From Symbiodinium natans (Eukaryota; Sar; Dinophyceae; Suessiales; Symbiodiniaceae): DNA of 64,000 bases. Shown here piece by piece: positions 1-11,800 of this stretch. Numbering within the stretch: position 1 is the first letter of the stretch; every line of letters starts with the position of its first letter. The translations under genes and the position numbers were made by a program. The stretch lies in assembly GCA_905221605.1 (NCBI GenBank), contig CAJNDS010000557.1, positions 1,726,738 through 1,790,737 on the forward strand, written 5' to 3'. The notes under the pieces were generated by a model, which was not told the DNA's origin, ran no database searches, and worked only from the letters and a program-made list of their open reading frames with translations.

Positions 1-75
1 CGTAATCTCAAGCCTAAACCCTGAACCCTAAACCCTAAATCCTAAACCCTCAACACCAAACCCGAAAACCTGAAG

Positions 76-586
76 GTCGCGTTCCTTCGCGCACTTCATG
101 GGCCTCTCCTACCCGCAGTACCTCGCCGACGGCAAAGAGAGGGTGACGCTGGCTTTAGCCGTGGCCTCAGACTTGTTTAGGGTTTTAGGCTTTTTTTAGG
201 GGTCAGAGCGTAAGTTGCAGGGTTGAGGGTTTGGGTTTATGTTGACCCCTCAACCCTAAACCCTAAACCCTAAGCCCTAAGCCCTAACCCCTAAACCCTA
301 AACCCTAAACCCTAAGCCCTAAACCCTAAACCCTAAACCCTGCAATGCAACAAGCTTCTGATCGTGGCGGGCGAGCGAGCACTTCCTGACATGGAGCAGG
401 AGGCGCGGCCTGGAGCACCATGCAGCAGCGCGTGGTCGCCAGCAAGCTGCGCAAGCGTGCAGTTTGGGGTTTGGGGTTTGGGGTTTAGGGTTTAGGGTTT
501 AGGGTTTCGGGTTTCAGGGTTTACGGTTTCTGAAATCCTCGACAGGCTTGGTCCCGAGTCCGGATGAGGAGCTGATCAAAGCTTAA
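76..586 (+). CDS. 3' end of an unidentified gene (partial, at least two exons)
   Basis: Three islands separated by telomere-type repeats look coding. The first (76-142) follows an AAG acceptor, reads openly as a segment containing FAHFMGLSYPQYLADGKER, and ends at a GTGACG donor. A second GC-rich island lies at about 350-462, with its frame unresolved. The third starts after CGACAG at 545 and reads LVPSPDEELIKA to a TAA at 584-586. The gene would enter from the left edge of the window. I do not recognise the protein. The joins between islands are inferred, and the middle exon could belong elsewhere. Confidence 0.4.
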
Positions 587-931
587 GAATGCTTGTTTCT
601 TCGTCCCTGCCCAGAGAGGCCCTCCCCAAACCCCTGAACCCCTAAACACCAAACCCTGAGCCCTAAGCCCCAAACCCTGAACCCTAAAGTCTAAACCCTA
701 AACCCTGACCCTGAACCCTAAACCCTAAACCCTAGTCATAAGGGCCAGCTACTTCTGGGTTTAGGGATTAGGGTTGACTGTTTTGAGTCTTATGAGCATT
801 GGGAACCATGATCCCAAACCCAAGCCGTGACCTGAACTTCAACTTCTAAACCCCTGAGCTGAAGCCCTCATCCGTCAGCCCTAAACCCTAAACCCTAAAC
901 CCTAAACCCTAAACCCCCTTTGAGCTCCCAG

Positions 932-3178
932 GTTCTCACACTCATCGTCATGGTCGTGCAGGTCGTGTTGCAAGGGTTGATCCGAAACTCCGATGTGGGG
1001 TTTAATTGGGGTTTAGGGTTTCGGTTTCAGGGTTTTGGGTTTGGGGTTTAGGGTCAGGGTTTAGGGTTTTGGGTTGAAAGTTTAGGGTCTAGGCCTTCGG
1101 ATTTTCGTGTTTAATTTTTTTTTCGGGGGGGGGGGGGGGGGGGACTTGCAGAGTTTGGGAGCTGCCGTTGGTATGCGTCCGAGCTCAAGCCCCACAGGCC
1201 TTCGGGACCTACAGCTTGTTTGATTCTTTCGAGGCCTACGCCCGAAGCCCTAAACCCTACACCCTAAACCCTATAAACCCTAAAGCCGAAACCCTAAATC
1301 CTAAACCCTAAACCCTGAAACCCTAAACCCAAAACTAAGCCCTAGATCCCCAGGAAAGAAAGGCTCGGTTGCTGCAAAAAGTCTCCGCAACGGAAGGAGC
1401 CCATCCTGTACTGCCTTCTCCAGTGGGAGGCGCGGCTGTTCTTGAGAAGAGGGTTTAGGGTTTGGGGTCTAGGGTTTAGGGTTAGGGTTTAGGGTTTAGG
1501 GTTTAGGGTTTAGGGTTTAGGGTTTAGGGTTTAGGGTTTAGGGTTTAGGGTTTAGGGTTTAGGGTTTAGGGTTTAGGGGGTAGGGTTTAGGGTTTAGGGT
1601 TTAGGGTTTAGGGTTTAGGGTTTAGGGTTTAGGGTTTAGGGTTTAGGGTTTAGGGTTTAGGGTTTAGGGTTTAGGGTTTAGGGTTTAGGCTCCAGCGCCC
1701 ACCAGGAAGTCGATGGGTGAGTCAAGGTTTCCTGATTAGCAGGGCTTGTAGTGGCCTTTAGTTTGAGAGGTTTTCACTTCAACCCTGACCCGGCAATACT
1801 TTGGCAAGAGAGGGTCGAGAAAAGTGTTCAGGACTACCGGTAGCATGCCGGGCGGCAACGATGGCATCACGGAAACTCATGGAGCATGTTCAGGTTGGGA
1901 GAACCATGGACCATCCCAGTTTTGTGCATTAACTCATGGTGTCACGTCCATTGTTGTGGTTGTTGTGGTTGTTGTGGTTGTTATGGTTGTTGTGGTCGTC
2001 GCTTGTCTTCGCGGGCCCCCGTGGTTGGGAGGTACATTCAAACTAGCTCTAGTCAAACTAGCTCTAGTCACACACGATCATCCAGAAGAATGGCAAGATC
2101 CATCCAAAAAATGGGGTATACAAGGTTTGTGGGGCTGTATGTAGGGCTAATTGTTCTTTCTGCATAGGTTCCGCTAGGCCCGAATGTCTCTTCTCCTAAA
2201 CCCCGAAGCCAGCAACCGCAAAACTCGACCCTGTTTGGGGCTTCGCAAAAACCTCCGACCCTCTCGTCATTCAACCAAGCCTTCCTACTACAATGCCCTA
2301 AATTAATCCCTAAACCCTAAACCCTGCACCTTTCTCCTGCCGACTCCTGATTTCGGTTGCAGGGCGACTTTCCGGGCGCCGGCACCTTCACGCAGAGCTG
2401 CCCGGCAGGGCTGGCGCGGAAGGAGACGTTAAGGTTTAGGACTTAGGGCTTAGGGCTTAGGGCTTAGGGCATAGGGCTTAGAGCTTAGGGCTTAGGGTTT
2501 AGGGTTGAGGGTTCACGCTACACCCTTCCCAGCGCTGATGATGGGAGGATGGCTACTCCGTGGCCTCGATGATCGCGCCCCTTGCAGCACCGCTCTTTTG
2601 TTCTCGCTTAGGGTTGAGGGTTTAGGGTTTAGAGTTTATATAGGGTTTAGGGTTTAGGGTTTAGGGTTTAGGGCTTAGGGTTTAGGGTTTAGGGTTTGGG
2701 GTTTGGGGTTTAGGGCAATTAAGGCACCTACATAAAGTTGCCAGAAGTAGGAAGCTGCGTGTTGCCGCAGAACCCTAAACGCTGATGACCCTAAGCACTC
2801 TCGTCCAGCTTGTTGGCTTCATGCGCCTACTGCGCTAGCTGAAAACAGCAACCCTGGTGTGAGACTGGCAAGGGAAAGGCAAGGAAACCGAGGTTTCGGG
2901 TTTAGGTTGCGGAGTTAAGGTTTAGGTATGGGGCTTTGCGCTCAAGATCTCCAAAAAACCTACGTCACTCGAAACTTAGACCGTGCAGCACCAAGCCCGA
3001 AACCCTAAACCCTAATCATGCGCCTAAGGGCTGCACCCCAAACCGCAAACCCTGACACCCCTTACAGCATCGACCCCCTAAACCATGTACCCTAAGCCCT
3101 ATTAACCCAGAAGACTACTGAAGCCACCAAGGCTTCTTTTGTACTTTATGCGAATTACGGACCTCAGCTTCTTGGCTT
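932..3178 (+). CDS. Exon islands, probably the 5' part of the large channel-like gene
   Basis: Several plus-strand islands look coding. 932-1000 is a hydrophobic, membrane-like stretch (VLTLIVMVVQVVLQGLI). About 1150-1230 reads openly around QAFGTYSLFDSFEAYA before a GC donor. 1354-1450 follows CCCCAG and in one frame contains EPILYCLLQWEARLFL. 2363-2427 follows TTGCAG and reads GDFPGAGTFTQSCPAG before a GTTAAG donor. 3111-3178 follows CCCAG, reads KTTEATKASFVLYANYGPQL and ends at GTAAGC. They precede the resolved channel exons on the same strand, so one gene is likely, but the joins were not solved and some islands are open in two frames. Confidence 0.35.
1451..1688 (+). repeat. Long near-perfect TTTAGGG array
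   Basis: This is one of the longest heptamer runs in the window, about 34 units in G-strand orientation. One GTAGGG variant sits near 1577. The left flank is a probable exon ending LFLRR and the right flank is a short GC-rich island with a GTGAGT donor-like site, so the array is probably an intron body. Confidence 0.95.
1938..2001 (+). repeat. GTT/GTG microsatellite
   Basis: Imperfect tandem TTGTGG units produce a long valine run when translated. No splice or coding context supports a protein here. Confidence 0.85.
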
Positions 3179-3553
3179 GTAAGCCGTGCTGCCGTGCTGG
3201 GTTTAGGGTTTGGGGTTTGGGGTTTTGGGTTTGGGGTTTTGGGTTGGGGGTTGGGGGTTTGGGGATTGGGGTTTAGGGTTTAGGGTTTAGGGTTTAGGGT
3301 TGTGAACAGTGTTGCCGTGTTGGGGTTTTCGCGCGTTTTAAAGCCGGCCTCTCGTGTATTGTGTAGGTGCCTCCTAAGTTTAGCGGGGGCACAGTTTCCA
3401 GACTCCAAAACCTCAACCCCAACACCCAAAGAACCTAAACATTCCGAAACCCTACTCCCCAAAACGCCCTAAAACCTAAATCCCCGCCTAAAGCCCTCAA
3501 ACCCTCAACCCCGATCCGGCAGAGGGTTAGAGCGGAAACTCAGCGGGCTTTAG

Positions 3554-6500
3554 GGGTCCGGGTGAGAAGCTGGCCTGCCTCCTCAACCTCACCCAGTTCC
3601 TGCCAGGTCTTAGTTGAGGGTTTGGGGTTTAGGGTTTAGGGTTTAGGGTTTAGGGTTTAGGGACACCCCAACCCTAAACCCTTAAACCCAGAAGTCCTCC
3701 AACCCCACAAGGCATCCTTTCCACTTGGGCGTCGGCATTCTTGCTGGTGTGCGCCCGCATGGTGCAGGACCGGCCGAAGTCGGGATTACCCTAGAAACCT
3801 CAGGGCTCACAGAGTTCATGGAGTTTTCCGCAGTTTAGGGTTTAGGGTGCAGGGTTTAGGGTTTATAGGGTTTGAAAGGGTTTTTCAGGGTTTGTAGGGA
3901 TTGTTGGGCTTGTAGGGCTTGTGGAGTTCGGCCTTCGGGGGACTCTTTGCACCCTGCAAACGCTAAAAAGCAAGCCTCTAAACCCCAAGCCCCAAACCTT
4001 AAACTCCAAACTCGATCCAGCAAAAGCTTGCCTTATGCCCTTGACACGGGCTAGGGCTGAAAAAGACGCCTTGTTTGTGTGGTTGTGTGTGTGTCCTAAA
4101 CCCTAAATCCTAAACAAGCCCTTTCAAGCCCTGGTCATCCCTGTTCTCTCCCGACGCCCTACCCTAACCCCTAGACCCTTAACCCTCATGTTGCCGTGGG
4201 CTTTTGCCCCAAAACCCTAAGCCCTAAACCCTAAACCCTAAACCCTAAACGGTGACTCAACAGCCAGGGGGGGAGGGGGGGGAATTGAAGCTTGAGCGTG
4301 CAGGGAAATGGGCAAAAGCCCCAAACCCTACACCCTAACCCCTAAACCCCTAAACCCCTAAACCCCTAAACCCCTAAACCCCTAAACCCCTAAACCCCTA
4401 AACCCCTAAACCCCTAAACCCCTAAACCCCTGAACCCCTGAAACCCTAAACCCTAAACCCTAAACCTAAACCCTAAACCCTCAACCCTAAACCCTAACCC
4501 CTAAACCCTAACCCCTAAACCCTACCCTCCAAGGAGCTCTGTCTGTTTTTAGTGTCCCTGGTGGTGCTGGTGCTGGCGTTCTCGACCTCTGTCAGCGTGC
4601 ACTTGGGCCTGCAAACCTACCCTTCCCCAATGTCCCCAATGGCGAGTTTAGGGTTCAGGGTTGTTTAGGGTTTAGGGTTTATGGTTCAGGGTTCAGGGTT
4701 TAGGGTTTTAGGGTTTAGGGTTGGTTGTACCCATGCCTTGGGAGCTTCTTCCAGGCAAAGTGGGGGAAAGGTTTTGCCTACCGAGACCCGAGAATCCCAG
4801 AGCAGGTGGGACGTGAGGGGAGCAGATTTTCGGGTGCACCCAGCCTTGGTGTGGTTTTAGGGTTTGAGGTTTCGGCTTTACAAACCCTAAACCCAAACCC
4901 TAAACCCTTTACTGCCCTTTACTTTCATACCTTTTGTCAAAAACACCCTGGTGCTTTGCTTGAAGCTTGGAGCCTTTGGGTGCTTAGAGGTGAGGGTTGA
5001 GTTACTGTGACTCAAGAAGCCCTGTAGCAAGCGAAGCCTTGAATGCAAAAGGCTTGGGGTTTAGGATTTTGGGTTTAGGTTTTCGGGTTAGGGTAATGTT
5101 GTACCTGCTTTAGTGGCGGTCCTGTGGTTTAAAGTCAAGCTTGCCAGGCAGTTCAGGACACTCTGACTGTTTGGGGGTGCGCCGTAGTATCCTCCATTAA
5201 GTCACTCGTCCGGGTGTCGGCGCGCCAGTACAGGCTACCTAAACTCCTCCCTTGTAAATCACACAAAGCCCGTGGATCGTTCACAGAGAGCAGAAACCAG
5301 CTTCTACTGCTCGGGGAGAGGGGAGGCGGGGGGGGGGGCCACACAAAGCCGGGAAAAGGTACAAATGCACGCCTGACCCTGGACTCTAAATCCCCCAAAC
5401 CTGCACCCCAGACCCTAAACACACCAACACCCGGTCCAACCCCAAAGCCCCCAAAGGCTGCATCCGACACTGCCGGATTTTTCTCGCCCGGATCTAGCGG
5501 CGGTCTCCTTCTCGGAGTCTGGGCGACTTTTTCATTCTGAATCTCAATTGTGTACCGCAGATAGGCTTAAGATGTTTGTTCTGGTTTCCCCTTTTTTGCT
5601 AGTCGTCTTTTGCTTGTTTTCTAGCTTTAAATTTGTTTTGTGCGTTTTGCTTTTGCATGTTTTTTCGACTCTTCGGGGGCTCATGGGGATGCTCTAAGCT
5701 CATCTTCTTCCTGGGGAGGCCCTTGGGATCTCTTGACATTTTCCCTGGTTGCTTTGAAGAAGATCCTGCACGGGGCCCCCTTAAAGCCCCAACAGTCTAA
5801 AACCCTGAAGCCCTTAAGCCTTAAACCCTAAGCCCCTAACACCCTGAAACCCTCAAACCCTCATCCTTAAATGCAAAAACTCTAAAACCCTAAACCCCAA
5901 AACCCCGTAAGCTCTGAAACCCTCAGACCCTGAAGCCCTAAAACCTTAAAACCTCACCCTCAAACCCTGAAACCCTTAAACCCTAAAGCCCCAAAACCCT
6001 AAGCCCTAAACCCTAAACCACCCCAAAACCCCAAACCCTAAACCACCCTAAAACCCTAAACCCCAAACCCTAAACCCTAAACCACCCAAAAGCCCTAAAA
6101 CCCCAAGGAGATCGCTCTCGGGATGTATCCACGACAACGCTTTATTGACCTGGAAGACTACGGATTGATCATGGCATTGGTGTGCCCTTTGGGAAGAGTT
6201 AAGGTTTGGGGTTTGGGGTTTGGGGGTTTGGGGTTTGGGGTTTGGGGTTTGGGGTTTGGGGTTTGGGGTGTAGGGTTTCGGGTTTAAGGTTTAGGATTTG
6301 GTTTAGGGTTGAGGTTCGTGGGGTCTGAGACTGAGAGGGTGTAGGGGATCTAAGGCTTGGAACCCTAAACCGATGTAAGGTTTCAGGGCTTCACGGGTTT
6401 AAGGGTCTCGGGACGTAGAGCTTTCGGGTTCAGAGGTTTTAGGAGTTGCTCTTGCAGCCCTTGTGTTGTTACCTGGGATTGGGCTGGCTCTTCGGTGAAC

Positions 6501-8431
6501 ATTGCGCTGGCGTGGCGGATCAAGGCCAATGTCCCCGCACGACAAGTGCGAATTCATCAAGAGATCACGGGCTTACGTCTGAGCCCAGAATCTTACACCC
6601 CAAAACCCTAAACGCTTAGGGCCCCCCGCGATAATTTCCCTTTCAGATATCCTGGGTGTTTCCTCTCACCCTCGAACCCAGAAACCCCACTGAAAACCCC
6701 AAAGCCTTGCTCCCTCAATCATTGGGTTTACGAAAGGGTCAGGAGTCGAGGGTCTACAGGCCTTAGTGAAGCTCATCCACGTCCCTGGAGCACCACTTCA
6801 TTTTCACTGACTGTCCTGTCGGCTGACGGGGGTTTGGGGTTTAACGCTAAGGGTGCAAGGATTTAAGCGTTAACGGTTTGACGGTGTAAGGGTTTACAGG
6901 TTCAAGGGTTTATGGGTTTAAGGCTGTGAGGGTTTAAGGATTTAAGGGCTTAAGGCTTTGCGGGTTTAAGGGTTTACGGGTTAAGGGGTTTAAGGGGATT
7001 CAAGGATTTAAGTGTTCAAGCCGTAAACCCTAAACCCTAAACCCTAAACCCTAAACCCTAAACCCTAAACCCTAAACCCTAAACCCTAAACCGCATGGAG
7101 CGTTTTGGACGCCGTGGAGGGTTAACGTCCATTCGGTGAGGTCTGTTCATAGTCATCTCGTTGGTCTTCCTGCTCAACCTCCTGCCGCTTGGGCTTAGGG
7201 CTTAAGGGCGTAGGGTGTAGGGTTTAGGGTTTAGGATGTAGGGTTTAGGGTTTAGGGTTTAGGGTGTAGGGTTTAGGGTTTAGGGTTTAGGGTTTAAGGG
7301 TTTAAGAGTTTAAGGGTTTAAGGATTTAAGGATTTAGTTCTTAGGATCCAGTCCAGCTCTGGCAGGCTAGGGTTGGAGGGTTGGGGTTTAGGGCTTAGGG
7401 TTCGCGACTTATGTTTCACCAGCTTTGCTGTGAGACCCTCTTTAGAGACAAGCTGGCCATCGCAAACAGGAACATGCGATGCACTACAGGCTAGGGGAAG
7501 GGGGGCGGGAGGGGTGGGGGGGGGGGGGGGTGGGGGGCACGAGAGATCCTTTTTTAAAGACAAGGTTCCTGAACTATGAAGGGGGATTTGCCTTCTCCTT
7601 CAGCTCACCTGAGACCCTGCACAATCAGGGGTTCAGGGTTTAGGGTGTAGGGTTTAGGGGTTTAGGGTTTAAGGGTTTAAGGGTTTAGGCTTTAAGGGTT
7701 TAGGGTTTAGGGCTGAGGGTTTGAGAATCATCGAGTTTCCAAGGGTGGCGCAGCTCAACACTGCCTACCAAAAGCTGGCAGCGGACATGGTGGGCTTCGC
7801 GCGGCTGAACCGAGGACTCGGGACAAGATCGGAGGGTTTAGGGTTTAGGGTTTGGGGTTTAGGGTTTAGGGTTTAGGGTTTAGGGTTTAGGCTTCAGGCT
7901 TAGGGTTTTGGGTCTTAAGGCTTAGGGGTGTGGGGATTAGAGGAGGGTTTCAGGTTTTTAGGGACTCATGGCTTTGGGTTTTTTTCTAGGCCTTCAAGGG
8001 GCTTCTTGGGTAGGGCCCTGAACCCTGAACCCTGAACCCTAAGCAACGTGAGGTCTGAAACCTTCTCTGGGTTACGAAAGCCTTGCGCGGCTGGGTGTCA
8101 TGACCACGTTCCGGGTTTAAAGGGTTTAAAGGGTTTAAAGGGCTTAAAGGGCTTAAAGGGCTTAACGGGCTTAATGGGTTTAATGGGTTTAATGAGTTTT
8201 GGGTTTAGGGTCTGGGGAGGCTTTTAGAGCTCCAGGAGATAGGGTTTAGGGTTTGCCGGCATGGGTTCGGGGCTTTCAGTTCGCAGGAAAGATCACCGTG
8301 GAGATGTTCCTTGACCTGCAGCTACTTCTGGCTTGACACCCACATCGTCTGCCCAAATCTCCCAACTCCTAAACTTCTAAAACAAGGCCCGAAACCCAAA
8401 CCCCTCAATGCCCCCCCCCCCAAAAAAAAAA

Positions 8432-8468
<37 letters not shown>

Positions 8469-8834
8469 CAGACCCTTAACCCCAAACAATCCCTAAACCC
8501 CTAAATTCGCAACCCCAAGCTGCATGCCCCGAACCCAAATCCCCCCCCTCCCCCCATCCCCCAACAAAAAGCCCAAACCCCAAACCCCAAACCCCAAACC
8601 CCAAACCCCAAACCCTAAACCCTAAACCCCAAACCCCAAACCCTAAACCCTAAACCCCGAACCCTAAACCCCAAACCCCGAAGCTCCCAAACCCCTCAGC
8701 CCGGGCCCCAGTACCAATCACTATTCGAACCCTCAGCTCCCCGCCAGGGCTTAGGGTTTAGGGTTTAGGGTTTAGGGTTTAGGGTTTAGGGTTTAGGGTT
8801 TAGGGTTTAGGGTTTAGGGTTAAGGGTTAAGGGT

Positions 8835-8866
<32 letters not shown>

Positions 8867-11800
8867 CGTTTCGGGCTTAGGGTTCAGGGTTCAGGTTTCA
8901 GGGTTCAGGGTTCAGGGTTCAGGGTTTAGGGCCCTAGCACCCCTGTGAAACCCTAACGCCCTTAAATCCCCTGGGCCGTCAACAAAGGGCCCCAAGAACC
9001 TTGTAGCACCCGGCGTCTCTTTATTTTGCGGAGGTTTGGGTTTGTGATTTAGGGTTTAGGGTTGAGCGTTACTTTTAGGGTTTGGGATTTATAGGGTCTA
9101 GGGTTCAGGGTTTAGGATTTAGAGTGTAGGGTTTAGGGTTTAGGGATTAGGGTAGCTTGCAAGACCACCAGTGGATTTGGGGTGTGAAATGTTTGGGTTC
9201 CATGGGTTTGGGCGTCGTCTTGGGGGTTTGCATGTGGAGGCTTGGGTTTGATCGGGGGCTCAAGGGTTTAGGGTTTAGGGTGTTCTCTTTGGGGGGGGGG
9301 GGGGGGGGGTTCCTGATTCATTTCTTTCAGCACGTCTCCGTGGGGGGATACCAAGACCGTTTGCGCTTCTGTGCTCCAGTGTCGTAGCCCTAAACCCTAA
9401 ACTGCTGTCGTTTAGGTTGAGGGTTAAACCTGTACATGGTTCGCCGTGGAGTTTCCCCAAAGCCCTAAACCCAAATCCCACTAGAGCTTGCCGTGAAATC
9501 AAAAGCCAGCTCTACATGCAACCCGCCAGCCTCAACCCTAGTTACCCTAAACCCTAAACCCCTAAAACCCTAACCCCAGACTACAACCCTAAAACCCAAA
9601 ACCCAAAACCCTAAACCCTAAACCCGAAACCCGAAACCCGAAACCCTAAACCCTAAACCCTCTTTTACTATGTATATTTAAACCCTAATGACCTTCGTCG
9701 GCAAATGGTTTTTTTCCACCCGGGGGGGGGCCCTAAACCCTGACCCCCTTCGTCGGCAATGGTTTTTTTCCACCCGGGGGGGGCCCTAAACCCTGACCCC
9801 CTTCGTCGGCAAATGGTTTTTTTCCACCCGGGGGGGTCCTAAACCCTGACCCCCTTCGTCGGCAAATGGTTTTTTTCCACCCAGGGGGGGCCCTAAACCC
9901 TGACCCCCTTCGTCGGCAAATGGTTTTTTTCCACCCGGGGGGGGCCCTAAACCCTGACCCCCTTCGTCGGCAAATGTTTTTTTTCCACCCGGGGGCCCTC
10001 AAAACACCCCAAATGAGGGGGACCCCAGGATCGGCCCCGGCCCCAGTTCAAGATGCGATTTTTTAGTATTGAAATCGACGGTTCTGGGTGGCCTCCTGTG
10101 TTCTGGATTTTTGACAAAAACCGGGGGGGGCCCTAAACCCTGACCCCCTTCGTCGGCAAATGGTTTTTTTCCACCCGGGGGGGCCCTAAACCCTGACCCC
10201 CTTCGTCGGCAAATGGTTTTTTTCCACCCGGGGGGGCCCTAAACCCTGACCCCCTTCGTCGGCAAATGGTTTTTTTCCACCGGGGGGGGCCCTAAACCCT
10301 GACCCCCTTCGTCGGCAAATGGTTTTTTTCCACCCGGGGGGGCCCTAAACCCTGACCCCCTTCGTCGGCAAATGGTTTTTTTCCACCCGGGGGGGCCCTA
10401 AACCCTGACCCCCTTCGTCGGCAAATGATTTTTCTCCACCCAAAAGGACCCTAAACCCTGACCCCCTTCGTCGGCAAATGGTTTTTTTCCACCCGGGGGG
10501 GGCCCTAAACCCTGACCCCCTTCGTCGGCAAATGGTTTTTTTCCACCCGGGGGGGGGGCCCTAAACCCTGACCCCCTTCGTCGGCAAATGGTTTTTTCCC
10601 ACCCAGGGGGGGCCCTAAACCCTGACCCCCTTCGTCGGCAAATGGTTTTTTTCCACCCAGGGGGGGGCCCTAAACCCTGACCCCCTTCGTCGGCAAATGG
10701 TTTTTTCTATTTGGGGCATAGGGTTTAGGGCTCGTAGGGTTTGGGGCATAGGGTTTAGGGCTAAATTTTGCTCCCAAAACACCCCAAATGAGGGGGACCC
10801 CAGGATCGGCCCCGGCCCCAGTTCAAAATGCGATTTTTTGATGGTTCTGGGTGGCCTCTCGTTTTCTGGATTTTTGATCGAGCTTCACCGGCTTCAGGAT
10901 TTCAAGTTTTTTCACGTTCTGTCAAGGTTTTTCAAAGTTTTCAGTGTTTATTAAGGTTTTCCAATGTTTTTCAGGGTGTTTCAGGGTTTTTTAACCCTCA
11001 ATTCTGATGACGGGCCGACCTTTTCACAGCCTAGTGGGTCGTATTTTCCAATTTTAAAGGCAAAATAGTCTTCGGAGACCCCCCCTTGCCTCAAACTCCG
11101 ACCCCCCCTTGAGAGGGAAAGTTTGCCTCCCAAAACACCCCAAATGAGGGGGACCCCAGGATCGGCAAGGCTCCCAATTAAAAATGCGAATTTTTAGTAC
11201 TGAAATCGACGGTTCTGGGTTTTCTGGATTTTTGACCAAAACCGAGCCTTCACCGATCGGGGCTTCTAAACCGTAGGGTTTAGGGCCCTAAGAGCATAAA
11301 GGGCTTATTGCGGGCCTTAGATTAGATTTCGGGTTTTGGGTCCGTTAAAAACTAAAATATTTTGGACCAATTGGACTTTGAGCTTTTAAGCCTACCGGGA
11401 AAGTATTGAGTGAACTTTATATTTTCTCAATGTTATGGGTTTCTTGGGTGGGTGGGATTTTTTTCCAACGCTTGACAAGCTGCTTGACTAGTGAATGCTC
11501 GGACTTGAGATGCTGAACCCTAAACCCTAAACCCTAAACCCTAAACCCTAAACCCTAAACCCTAAACCCTAAACCCTAAACCCTAAACCCTAAACCCTAA
11601 ACCCTAAACCCTAAACCCTAAACCCTAAACCCTAAACAAACCCAAAGAGGCCCTAAGCCCCCAACCCCAAGACGAGGCTCACCTCGGTCACGCAGAAGAG
11701 CTGGCAGCGCTTTCTGGACTCAGGGTCTCAGGGTTATTTAGGGTTTAGGGTTTAGGGTTTAGGGTTTAGGGTTTGGGGTTTGGGGTTTAGGGTTTGGGGT

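Larger units (their letters stand above)
8321..11676 (+). other. 3.4-kb intron of the channel-like gene
   Basis: The intron begins GC after the exon ending DLQ and ends at GACGAG before the exon reading LTSVTQKSW. It contains a TA microsatellite, long telomere-type runs in both orientations, the 53-base minisatellite, three copies of an unrelated dispersed repeat and a TTTTCA-rich patch. No coding exon is convincing inside it. A short open stretch at 9330-9387 (containing GGYQDRLRFCAPV and a stop) is the best remaining candidate. Confidence 0.6.

Noticed and set aside
1-60. Chromosome end / telomere at the left edge
   Set aside because: Heptamers continue through the whole window in both orientations with genes in between, and the left edge is not a perfect terminal array.
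1824-2167. Frames with a poly-Val or poly-Cys/Gly run
   Set aside because: Produced by the TTGTGG microsatellite, with no splice context.
9733-10066. Frames of repeated GWKKTICRRRGSGFR-like peptides
   Set aside because: They are translations of the 53-base minisatellite.
9688-10712. CRISPR array
   Set aside because: The 53-base units are contiguous with no unique spacers, and the context is eukaryotic.
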